51,813 bases of DNA from Dehalococcoidia bacterium (GTDB taxonomy: Bacteria; Chloroflexota; Dehalococcoidia; Lucifugimonadales; GCA-2717565). The notes below the pieces were generated by a model. The model was not told the DNA's origin and did no database searches. It worked only from the letters and a program-made list of their open reading frames with translations. Positions 10,276 through 17,353 of the stretch are shown here, piece by piece. Location of the stretch: positions 1-51,813 of the forward strand of contig SHYH01000004.1 of NCBI GenBank assembly GCA_009692865.1, read 5' to 3'. The position numbers and the translations under genes are program-made. How positions within the stretch are numbered: position 1 is the stretch's first letter; each line of letters opens with the position of its first letter.

Positions 10276-11169
10276 TCAGTGATGCTCTTCACTCTCTGTG
10301 CCGGCTACCGCCACTGTGGCAAAGACAAGAGTCAACCCGGCAAAGATGAGGGCTTGAACGAAGCCCACCAGAAGCTCCAGCCCGTAGAAGGGCAGTGTGG
10401 CTACGAAGGCCACCAGAAAGGCCGACACCAACAACAGGATCTCTCCGGCCGTCATGTTGCCAAAGAGACGGAAGCCAAAGCTGATGATGCGGACGAAGTG
10501 GCTTAGGAGCTCGAGAATGCCCACGAAAACGTCTATCAGTCCCATGAACAGGTTCCGGGGGAAGTCGCGGAAGAGGACCTTCACTCGGATGAACTCCCCC
10601 AGGAAGGCGAAGCCGTGGGCCCGGAACCCCCAGGCCTCGATGAAGACAAAGGAGATGAGGGCCAGGGCGAAGGTCATGTTGATGTCGGTGCCCGCGGGCC
10701 GCAGCAGGTGGGCCTTCACGTGCCCGTTTTCGAAGATTGCCAGGCTCTGGTAGATGGGGAGCAGCCCCAGCCAGGCGTTGACCATGACGAAGAAAAAGAG
10801 GGTGGCGATGAGGGGGAAGAATCGGCGGGCGTAGTGCTCCCCCGCCACGCTAATGACAAAGTTGTAGAGGGCCTCCACGGCCAACTCCACCACGTTCTGG
10901 AGGCCCCGAGGCACCGGGCTCATCCGCCGGGTCGCTAGGAAGAAAAGGACGATCAACAGTACGGTGGTGATCCAGGAGGAGAGGAGGGTGTTGGTGACAC
11001 GGAAGGCGCCGAGGCTGGCGATCTGTTCAGCAGGCAGGGCGACATGAGGCTCCGAAAGAAAGGCGTCTTCGGGCCCCTTGAAGATGGCTCCCTCCACAAA
11101 TCCAACGACTACTAAGGCCACCAGGGCCAAGCCGACCAGGAGCAGCAGCCTTTTGTTCCTACTGGACAC
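10276..11169 (-). CDS. atpB: ATP synthase Fo a subunit
   Basis: This 297-residue polytopic membrane protein provides the proton half-channels. The essential stator arginine is Arg234 in FGFRLFGNMTAGEILL. The N-terminus has one hydrophobic helix, followed by a periplasmic stretch (ALPAEQIASLGAFRVTNTL). GTG at 11169 is the start, with GGAGG upstream. It is longer than E. coli AtpB because of the N-terminal and mid loops, but within family range. Confidence 0.95.
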   Translation of the reverse strand: MSSRNKRLLLLVGLALVALVVVGFVEGAIFKGPEDAFLSEPHVALPAEQIASLGAFRVTNTLLSSWITTVLLIVLFFLATRRMSPVPRGLQNVVELAVEALYNFVISVAGEHYARRFFPLIATLFFFVMVNAWLGLLPIYQSLAIFENGHVKAHLLRPAGTDINMTFALALISFVFIEAWGFRAHGFAFLGEFIRVKVLFRDFPRNLFMGLIDVFVGILELLSHFVRIISFGFRLFGNMTAGEILLLVSAFLVAFVATLPFYGLELLVGFVQALIFAGLTLVFATVAVAGTESEEHH

Positions 11170-11220
11170 CAGTGAAGCCTCCAGACGAATGAGGGGTCTG
11201 ACTCGAGTTTAGACCACCGG

Positions 11221-11448
11221 TTACTGGGAGTCGCCGTCGTGGTCCCCCAGGAGGGTACGGACCATGCGGTACATGCCGTAGAAGGCCAGCACCACTCCCA
11301 GGAGAAGCCCCAGAAGGGTGAACAGAGGCACCGTGCCTACACGGCGGTCTAGCCACAGCCCCCCTGCGACGCCGCCCACGATGCAGAGACCGACGTACCA
11401 GCCGATCCCCACCAACTGCGCCACGGTAGCCAGGGTGCGTTTGTTCAC
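11221..11448 (-). CDS. atpZ: AtpZ/AtpI-type ATP synthase assembly protein
   Basis: This short protein of about 75 residues has two membrane helices (VAQLVGIGWYVGLCIVGGVAGGLWL and PLFTLLGLLLGVVLAFYGMYRMV), as in the AtpZ/AtpI family thought to help c-ring assembly or ion uptake. The frame extends upstream to a GTG at 11481, but that codon lies upstream of the -10 element, so it cannot be on the mRNA. The GTG at 11448, preceded by GGAGAGGGAGGA, is the likely start. It is the first gene of the atp operon. Confidence 0.85.
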   Translation of the reverse strand: MNKRTLATVAQLVGIGWYVGLCIVGGVAGGLWLDRRVGTVPLFTLLGLLLGVVLAFYGMYRMVRTLLGDHDGDSQ

Positions 11449-11465
11449 TCCTCCCTCTCCAAGCG

Positions 11466-11483
11466 TTGTGAAGTGTATCACGT
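11466..11483. promoter_or_regulatory. Putative Rex operator over the ATP synthase promoter
   Basis: TTGTGAAGTGTATCACGT (plus strand) matches TTGTGA-N6-TCACAA at 10 of 12 positions. Its central six bases are exactly the -10 hexamer of the atp promoter read on the other strand. The rex gene lies 9 kb away in this window. This implies redox control of the ATP synthase operon, by inference. Confidence 0.55.
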
Positions 11484-11500
11484 ACCCTTGGGCAGGTCAA
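11472..11500 (-). promoter_or_regulatory. Sigma70-type promoter of the atp operon
   Basis: On the minus strand TTGACC (11495-11500) and TACACT (11472-11477) are separated by 17 nt. The predicted transcription start is about 11465, some 17 nt upstream of the GTG at 11448, which settles the atpZ start. Confidence 0.75.
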
Positions 11501-11534
11501 TCTTGGCGGTGAGAAGGGCCGCGCTTTCCCAGGC

Positions 11535-11563
11535 TTGCCAGGCGGGGAGCCCTATGCTAGGAT
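11535..11563 (+). promoter_or_regulatory. Putative promoter of the yjbQ-like gene
   Basis: TTGCCA (11535-11540) and TAGGAT (11558-11563) have a 17-nt spacer. Predicted start about 11570, 31 nt upstream of the ATG at 11601. Confidence 0.5.
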
Positions 11564-11600
11564 GAGTCCTGCGTTTATTCAGTGGGGTGCAGGAGAGAAG

Positions 11601-12044
11601 ATGAACGCCTTGGTTCATCACATTGAGGTACAGACCAACAAAGCTCCTGAGTTCATTGACATCACCGACCGGGTGGCCTCCATTGTCCGCGACTCTACGG
11701 TGCGAGATGGGTGCGTGGTGGTGTTCTCCCGCCACACCACGGCGGCCTTGAAGATCAACGAAAACGAGCCACAGCTCATCAAGGATATGGAGGCTTTTCT
11801 GGAGCGCCTGGCCTCCAAGGATGGGCACTACTACCACAACGACTTCTCTTTGCGCGTCGGCGGCCCGACCGAGGACGAGTGCCCCAACGGCCACGCCCAC
11901 TGTCAGCACCTCCTCCTGGGCGCCAGCGAGACCGTCCCCATCATTGGGGGGATTCTGGCCTTGGGTTCCTGGCAGCGCATCTTCCTGGTGGAGCTGGACC
12001 GGGCCCGGCCTCGTGAGGTGGTGGTCCAGGTGCTGGGCGCCTAA
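11601..12044 (+). CDS. YjbQ/UPF0047 family protein (secondary thiamine-phosphate synthase-like)
   Basis: The 147-residue protein starts at ATG 11601, after GGAGAGAAG; the longer upstream frame crosses the promoter and is rejected. Family features are visible: VVVFSRHTTAALKINENEP, CPNGHAHCQHLLLGASETVPI, and GGILALGSWQRIFLVELD. The clustered His and Cys residues form the presumed active or metal site. E. coli YjbQ has weak thiamine-phosphate synthase activity when overproduced, but its physiological role is unknown. The gene is divergent from the atp operon. Confidence 0.9.
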   Translation: MNALVHHIEVQTNKAPEFIDITDRVASIVRDSTVRDGCVVVFSRHTTAALKINENEPQLIKDMEAFLERLASKDGHYYHNDFSLRVGGPTEDECPNGHAHCQHLLLGASETVPIIGGILALGSWQRIFLVELDRARPREVVVQVLGA

Positions 12045-12168
12045 GGCGGCCACCCCTTTTCCCCGACCGCCCCAAGAGGGCGCCAATCTCTCTCCGTGAC
12101 CCTGCTCGAGGCGTTTCCTTTAAGACGGTGGTAGGCTTTCCTCCGCAGACTCGCGAGGCCCTTGAACT

Positions 12169-12828
12169 ATGAGAAAGCACCCCTGGGATGACGCCCGAGA
12201 GGCGGTGCTGGCCACCGCTCTGGGGACGGTTCGCCTGGGCCTGGTGGTGGGCACCAGTGGGAATGTCAGCGTTCGCCTGGACCAACGGGGAGGGGACCTG
12301 CTGGCCATCACTCCGTCTGGACGGCTTTACTCCACCCTGGATTCGGCGGATATCCTGGTCTGCGGCTTCGATGGGGGCATGGTCCAGGGGGAGTTGCCGC
12401 CCTCCACGGAGCTGCCGACCCACGTGGCCATCTACCGCGCCCGGCCCGACGTTCGGGCGGTGGTCCACACCCACTCCCTCTACGCCACTGTGGCTGCCTT
12501 GGCTGCCCCGGAGATACCACCTATTGTGGACGAGATGGTGGTGGCCGTAGGAGGCGCGGTGAAGGTGGCTGACTACGGGTTCCCGGGGACGGAGGAGCTA
12601 GGGGCCAAGGTGGTGGCGGCTTTGGGGCAGCGTAGCGCCGTGCTCTTGCAGAATCACGGTTTGGTGGCCGTGGGAATAAGCCTTCAGGATGCGTTGGCCG
12701 TGGCGGAGCTGGTGGAGCGGATGGCCCACATCTTCATCATAGCGCGTCTGCTCGGGCCGGTGCACCCTTTGGCGGCCGAGGTTGTGGAGCAGGAGGCGCA
12801 GATCTACCGGCAGCGCCACTCCCTCTAG
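12169..12828 (+). CDS. Class II aldolase/adducin family protein (fuculose-phosphate aldolase-like)
   Basis: The 219-residue zinc-dependent aldolase family protein keeps the catalytic Glu81 (PPSTELPTH) and the zinc ligands His100 and His102 (VVHTHSLYA) and His163 (LQNHGLV), plus the phosphate-binding GTSGNVSVR segment near residue 28. Such enzymes cleave fuculose-1-phosphate, ribulose phosphates or related sugar phosphates, or act in methionine salvage; the substrate cannot be told here. The start ATG has GAGG about 10 nt upstream. It stands alone, with no sugar kinase or isomerase beside it. Confidence 0.85.
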   Translation: MRKHPWDDAREAVLATALGTVRLGLVVGTSGNVSVRLDQRGGDLLAITPSGRLYSTLDSADILVCGFDGGMVQGELPPSTELPTHVAIYRARPDVRAVVHTHSLYATVAALAAPEIPPIVDEMVVAVGGAVKVADYGFPGTEELGAKVVAALGQRSAVLLQNHGLVAVGISLQDALAVAELVERMAHIFIIARLLGPVHPLAAEVVEQEAQIYRQRHSL

Positions 12829-12844
12829 CAGGGCGGAGAGCTGC

Positions 12845-12995
12845 CTTCGCCCATGATGAGCGGCCTCATTATCCCGCTCATAGTGAGCTTGTCGAACTAT
12901 GAACAGGGCAGAGCTTTCTCCCTCACCCTTCGACAGGTCCGATGATGCTTCGCTCATCGCGACTCCGAAGAAGGCGGAGCTCAGGGTGAGCGGCG
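12845..12995. repeat. REP-like palindromic intergenic repeat
   Basis: The stretch between the aldolase gene and the pterin dehydratase gene contains degenerate copies of a CGCTCA..GAGC(T/C)TGTCGAA motif in both orientations (near 12868-12900 and 12925-12985). A related, better-preserved copy is at 37920-37983. This resembles widespread REP-type repeats of the TTCGACAAGCTCA class. Confidence 0.45.
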
Positions 12996-13038
12996 GCCAA
13001 CAAGAAGGCGCCCTCCACCCCAAAGGCGTCAGGTCCTG

Positions 13039-13410
13039 CTAGCGGCGGCCTGCCTTCTCCTGAAGTATCTGGTCGGTCTTGGCCGCCATAATGAAGTCGT
13101 TGCGGTGAAGGTTGCGGATCTTGTGAGTCCACCAAGTGACGCTGACCCTGCCCCACTCGGTCACGATGCGGGGGTGGTGCCCTTCGCTCTCTGCGAGATC
13201 TCCCACGCGGCTGGTGAAGGCCAGGGCTTCGGCGAAGTCCGGGAACCGAAACCCCCTATCCAGTTTAGGGATTCCCCCTTCCTCCACCAAGCGCCATTCG
13301 GTGATCAGGGGGTGAAGCTCGGCGATCTCCACGTTGGTGACACGGGGAGAATCGGCGTTGCAGGCCACGCACTTTTCACGTAGTAGCTGGGTCCGGGTGA
13401 CTTGCGCCAT
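13039..13410 (-). CDS. 4a-hydroxytetrahydrobiopterin dehydratase
   Basis: The 123-residue protein starts at ATG 13410, where GGGAG precedes by 8 nt; an upstream ATG at 13452 has no support. The active-site region EGHHPRIVTEWGRVSVTWWTH (about residues 76-96) matches pterin-4a-carbinolamine dehydratase, which regenerates dihydropterin cofactors. The N-terminal CVACNADSPRV cysteine pair is common in bacterial members. No aromatic amino acid hydroxylase is seen nearby, so the role may be in another pterin, such as molybdopterin, pathway. Confidence 0.9.
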   Translation of the reverse strand: MAQVTRTQLLREKCVACNADSPRVTNVEIAELHPLITEWRLVEEGGIPKLDRGFRFPDFAEALAFTSRVGDLAESEGHHPRIVTEWGRVSVTWWTHKIRNLHRNDFIMAAKTDQILQEKAGRR

Positions 13411-13627
13411 GGGTGATCTCCCTTTGGTTTCGAGTATGGGGCCATCCCCCAAGCTACCGATTCTCTAGCAGGCTGCCCTCATGATACCACGCCCTTGTTG
13501 GTAGGGAAGTCCATGAACGGTGGGCTGCTCTGACGGCCCATCTGGTGGTGCAGGAGGCTCATGGCTGGTACAATCGGCTTGCCCGTGTTCCTTCGGTCAG
13601 GGCACTCCATCGCAAAAGGGGAGGAGT

Positions 13628-14473
13628 ATGACCACTGTCAAGGTTCAAGAACAGTACGTTATCGTTAACAACCTGAAGCTTCGCTATTTGGACTGGGGCG
13701 CCTCAGAGAGGCCCGCCATGGTCTGTCTCCACGGCCACGGCCTGGGCGCCCACATCTGGGACGAGTTCGCCGAGGCCATGGCCCCATACTACCACGTGTA
13801 CGCCCTGGACCAGCGGGGTCACGGCGGCAGCCAATGGGCAGCCGACGGCTATGACCGGGACCGGTTTGTGGAGGATCTAGGCCGTTTTCTGGACGCCTTG
13901 GGGATTTTCAAGGCGACCCTGGTGGGCCACTCCATGGGTGGGTGGAACTCCCTCCTGTACGCCTCCAGCTCCCCGGGGCGTGTGGAGCGGGTCATCCTGG
14001 TGGACATTGGGCCCGAGCCCAGCGAGGCCTCCCGCCGCCAGGTGGGGACCCGCCCACCGAGGCCCCTGGATTTCGATGGCTTTGAGGAGGCCCTTGCCTG
14101 GGCTCGCCAGGGGGACTCCTGGGCCACGGAGCAGCGACTCAGGAGGCACGTGGAGGGAAGTGTCCGGCAGGGGGCCAACGGAAAATGGCTCTGGCAAGCT
14201 GATCCCACCCTCTTATCCACCCCTCTGCGGGACATGCAAACCCCTGAGTCCATCGCCCGCTACTGGCGCTGCTTGGAGACCATCACCTGCCCCATTCTGG
14301 AGGTGCGGGGCAAGGAGAGCGTGGCCGTGGACGATGCGATCCTGGAGCGGATGGCCAGGGCCAACCCGCGCTTCAGCTACGTGGACGTGGCGGGGGCGGG
14401 ACACTCGGTGACTGTGGACAAGCCCCGGGAGTTTATCGCCGCCACGCGGGCTTTCCTGGGTGTGCCGGGCTGA
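13628..14473 (+). CDS. Alpha/beta hydrolase
   Basis: The 281-residue protein starts at ATG 13628 directly after GGGGAGGAGT, in preference to the upstream in-frame ATG at 13520. The nucleophile elbow GHSMGG has Ser102, the oxyanion loop is HGHGLGAHIW, and the catalytic His259 sits in AGAGHSV. The acid is probably Asp235 or Asp236 (VAVDDA). The closest types are haloalkane dehalogenase/epoxide hydrolase-like or carboxylester hydrolases; the substrate is unknown. It is followed by a strong hairpin terminator shared with the convergent thiolase-like gene. Confidence 0.85.
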   Translation: MTTVKVQEQYVIVNNLKLRYLDWGASERPAMVCLHGHGLGAHIWDEFAEAMAPYYHVYALDQRGHGGSQWAADGYDRDRFVEDLGRFLDALGIFKATLVGHSMGGWNSLLYASSSPGRVERVILVDIGPEPSEASRRQVGTRPPRPLDFDGFEEALAWARQGDSWATEQRLRRHVEGSVRQGANGKWLWQADPTLLSTPLRDMQTPESIARYWRCLETITCPILEVRGKESVAVDDAILERMARANPRFSYVDVAGAGHSVTVDKPREFIAATRAFLGVPG

Positions 14474-14501
14474 CAAGTTTTTTGGTGGGTTGAACGAAAG
14501 C

Positions 14502-14534
14502 AAGCGCCCCAGGCTTCTGAAGCCTGGGGCGCTT
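14502..14534 (+). terminator. Terminator between hydrolase and thiolase-like genes
   Basis: A 16-nt arm starting AAGCGCCCCAGG (14502-14517) pairs perfectly with its complement at 14519-14534 around a single central base. The plus strand continues TGTGTT and the minus strand TGCTTTCG, so the U-tracts are weak, but the position between convergent genes supports termination. Confidence 0.65.
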
Positions 14535-14564
14535 TGTGTTACTGGACTATGGGTCTTGTCGTTC

Positions 14565-15725
14565 TTAGAGGGTGTTCTCGGACCCGAGAACTAGAGTGCA
14601 CATGTCACTCATTTGGCCTCCTCAACCGTTCACCATGCCGAGGTCGTTCCTGGCCACCTGTCGCACGCCACCGCGGCCCATGATCTGTCGGGCCGCCTCA
14701 ATGACGTGGCGGAACCCGCCAGCGTCCCTCGGCTGGCCGGTGGAGAGCTGTCCGCCGTCGGTATTGATGGGGAAGGCGCCCTTGTAGGTGGTGTCGGTGG
14801 ACTCGAAGAAGGGCCCGATCTCACCCTTGGGGCAGAAGCCTGCGTCTTCGAGGCACACGGCCTCGAGGATGGTGTATCAATCGTAGAACTGGGCGAACTG
14901 CATGTCCTTGGCCCTGTACCCAGCCATCTTCAGGGCATCGGGCGCGGTCATGCTGACGGCGCTGGTGGTGGTCCTTTCAAGCTGCCATGGGTGGCTTCCG
15001 TGGCTCACACCCACTGCGGCGCCCAGGACGTATACGGGCCGGTTGGGCATGGCCTTGGCCCGCTCGGCGGTGGTGACGATGACCGCTCCGCCGCCCGCAG
15101 CCGGCATAACGCTCTCCAGCATCTTCAGGGGCTCGTTGATGTAGCGGGAGTTCATCACGTCTTCCAGAGTGATGGGCTGACCCTGGAACGCCGAGTTGGG
15201 GTTCTGGAGAGCGTTAAACCGCTGGTTGGCCGCTATGCGGGCAAGCTGCCGCTCGGTGGTGCCGAACTCGTGCATGTGGCGGCGGTAAAGAAGCCCGTAG
15301 CCGTTGTTCGCCCCTGCGGCGGGGCCCAACCAGGACTCCCACTCGCTGCCGGTGCTGGCCCCGGGGCCGCCGGTCTCCAGAGGCATGTACCCCGCGGCCT
15401 CTCGTGCCTGGGTCAAGGTGACCACAATGGTCTGGGCGAGGCCCGCGTTGATGGCCGCCGCCGCGATCTCGATGCAGGCGGCCCCGGTGGCGCCCGCCAG
15501 TTGCACTCCCTGGCAAAAGCGGGGTTTTATACCCATGTACTCGGCGGGACCTCCGGGGAACATCTCGCCGACCAGTCCGTCCACGTCCTCCTTACGCAGG
15601 TGGGCGTCGTCTAGCGCCATCTTCACAGCCTCGGCCATGAGTCCCAGAGTGCTCCGGCCAGGTATGGTGCGGCGCGTTGGAATCTCGCTAATACCCACGA
15701 TAGCTGCCACTCCCCGTAAAGTCAT
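14565..15725 (-). CDS. Thiolase-like (SCP-x/lipid-transfer type) acyltransferase with two in-frame UGA codons
   Basis: One continuous frame of 387 codons runs from ATG 15725 to TAA at 14565-14567. It is interrupted only by TGA at codon 283 (14877-14879) and codon 368 (14622-14624). It matches the thiolase-like lipid-transfer family along its full length (usually 380-395 residues): GRSTLGLMAEAVKMALDDA, GATGAACIEIAAAAINAG with the presumed acyl-accepting Cys, RRHMHEFGTT, then QFYD-UGA-YTI, EDAGFCPKGE, INTDGGQLSTGQPRDAGG, and finally VNG-UGA-GGQMSDMCTLVLG. Relatives usually have Cys at the first UGA (YDCFT). The promoter and ribosome site (AAGGAGGTGG) are near ideal, which argues against a long-dead gene. 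Options are selenocysteine or other recoding, a recent pseudogene, or base errors. If UGA stops translation, the product is 282 residues (14877-15725). Confidence 0.7.
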
Positions 15726-15811
15726 GAAACCACCTCCTTTCCGAATCCCGACGAGGTTGCCTTCCTATCGCACAGCAAAGGGAGACACGGGTCCGGCGCC
15801 CCGTATCCCAG

Positions 15812-15840
15812 AGCATACTCGCCCCTCTGGAACGTGTCAA
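15812..15840 (-). promoter_or_regulatory. Consensus promoter of the thiolase-like gene
   Basis: TTGACA (15835-15840, minus strand) and TATGCT (15812-15817) have a 17-nt spacer. Predicted start about 15805, some 80 nt upstream of the ATG. Confidence 0.7.
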
Positions 15841-15868
15841 CCCGTACGCCGTTGGGTGGTGGGACAGG

Positions 15869-17014
15869 TCAATGGCGATTGTCGATGGTGGCCTGACCTG
15901 CCGAGTGGGGCCCCCGGGCTGATTTCCTCCCTTCCTGGGAGAGCATCCGCCGTCTGGACAGTCGGATCACCTGGCCCAGGAGCCTCTCGGTCTCCACGGC
16001 GAAGGGCGTGATCCTGCGCACCGCCTCCTTGCGCCCCCACAGAATCCACTGTCGGGCCCAGAACCACCACAGCGTGGCTCCTGCTATTGTCGCCAACACA
16101 CCCAGAACGGCGAAGTACCCCCACCGCCACTTTAGCTCCGGCATATGCTCAAAGTTCATACCGTAGATGCCTGTGATGACGGTCATGGGCAAGAAGACAG
16201 CGGCCACGATGGCAATGGTCTTCATGGTCTCGTTCTGGCGGTTGGACGCAGCCAGGAGGTAGATGAAAAGAGCGGTGTCCGTTCTGCTGGCCAAGGAGAG
16301 GTTCATGTCTTCGATCCACACCAGGTGGTCGGCGATGTCCCGGTAGAAGGCCAGGGCCTCGGGCCGCACCAAGGGGAACTCCCCCCTGCTCAGGCGGGAA
16401 ACAAGCTCCCTCTGCGGGGCGATGACCCGGTGGATCCGGTGGGTGGAGCGCTTGAGCCGGAGGATGGCTTCCAGATAGGCGGACTGGGGGCTCTGCAGCG
16501 CCTGATCTTCGATCTCGTCGGCTACGTCCTCCATCTTTTCAATGGTGGGAAGCACGTTCCGCACCAGGGTGTCGATCAGGTCGTAGGCCAGGAAGTCGGC
16601 ACTGCGCCGCATGGGGGCGCCGCTCTCCTCGACTAGACTCTGCACGGCGTCTACGCTGTGGAGGTAGAGGTTGTGGTTGCTGATGACGAAGGAGGGGCCC
16701 AGGAAGAGGTCCAGCTCTGTGGTTTCAACCACCTCTGAAGATGTGGTGTAGTTGATACCGTGGGTCACGATGAAGAGGTGGTCTCCATACTGCTCCACCT
16801 TGGGAGGCACCAGTTGAGGGGTTACGCAGTCCTCCACGGCCAGGGGGTGGAAGTGAAACACCTGCTCCAGGAACTCCCCATCCTTTGGGGTGGTCTCTGA
16901 GACGTCCACCCAGAGGAGGCCCACCTTGGATTCAAAGGCGATGCGGACAGCCCCCTCCGTAAGCCCTTGCTGGAGGTGGCCCTCCGGGGTGAGGTAGTAG
17001 GCTTTGAACGGCAT
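15869..17014 (-). CDS. corA: CorA family magnesium/divalent cation channel
   Basis: The 381-residue inner-membrane channel has a large cytosolic N-terminal domain, a long helix (about 145-265), and two C-terminal membrane helices (about 265-284 and 300-318). The family signature GMN lies at 285-287 in TGIYGMNFEHMPEL. A longer-than-usual, Arg-rich cytosolic tail of about 60 residues follows the second helix. GAGGAGG precedes the ATG. The substrate is probably Mg2+, possibly Co2+ or Ni2+; family members lacking other features cannot be told apart by sequence. Confidence 0.92.
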   Translation of the reverse strand: MPFKAYYLTPEGHLQQGLTEGAVRIAFESKVGLLWVDVSETTPKDGEFLEQVFHFHPLAVEDCVTPQLVPPKVEQYGDHLFIVTHGINYTTSSEVVETTELDLFLGPSFVISNHNLYLHSVDAVQSLVEESGAPMRRSADFLAYDLIDTLVRNVLPTIEKMEDVADEIEDQALQSPQSAYLEAILRLKRSTHRIHRVIAPQRELVSRLSRGEFPLVRPEALAFYRDIADHLVWIEDMNLSLASRTDTALFIYLLAASNRQNETMKTIAIVAAVFLPMTVITGIYGMNFEHMPELKWRWGYFAVLGVLATIAGATLWWFWARQWILWGRKEAVRRITPFAVETERLLGQVIRLSRRRMLSQEGRKSARGPHSAGQATIDNRH

Positions 17015-17197
17015 GAGCAGCCTCCTCGAACGGCTTTGTCCTGCTCTCCATTATGCTCCTTTTTGACCGTTGCCTTGGCCTTCTCTGCCGCACCAGAGTG
17101 GGCATGTTCACTCTGTTCGTCTCCGCCCGCTAGGGCCTTTTCTTCCCGGTCGCAAGCTCCCAGGACGCTAGCCTTCACCGGGATGGTGACGTGGGAG

Positions 17198-17233
17198 AAA
17201 AAGACAGGGCCCCTGGAAAAGGGGGCCCTGTCT
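17198..17233 (-). terminator. Rho-independent terminator after solute-binding protein gene
   Basis: On the minus strand AGACAGGGCCCC pairs with GGGGCCCTGTCT (17202-17233, 8-nt loop), followed by TTTTTC. A classic intrinsic terminator. Confidence 0.8.
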
Positions 17234-17285
17234 GGAGTCCACGGTGGCCTCCTTAGCGCGGTGTCGCTTGGGTAGGAGTATAAAG

Positions 17286-17325
17286 GTTTGCCCCGACGAG
17301 GGGCAATTCCCTCGCCGGGGCAAAC
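17286..17325 (-). terminator. Hairpin directly downstream of the solute-binding protein gene
   Basis: GTTTGCCCCG and CGGGGCAAAC form the outer stem, with CGAGGG/CCCTCG inside after one mismatch and a 6-nt loop. The minus strand continues CTTTATAC. A probable first terminator, about 30 nt after the stop codon. Confidence 0.6.
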
Positions 17326-17353
17326 GGGTCTCTCTAGCCGTCTGTGGTCGTTA

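Larger units (their letters stand above)
17015..17353. other. Intergenic stretch with two terminator hairpins
   Basis: Between the solute-binding protein gene and corA, both on the minus strand, no convincing gene is visible. The stretch holds two strong hairpins (17202-17233 and 17286-17325) that would end the upstream transcript. I see no clear corA promoter in it. Confidence 0.6.

Noticed and set aside
14565-15725. Genome-wide reassignment of UGA as an explanation for the two in-frame UGAs
   Set aside because: pyrF, rsmA, the ABC exporter ATPase and the DUF2298 gene all end in TGA at the expected protein length, so UGA is a normal stop codon here. Only gene-specific recoding, mutation or error remain.
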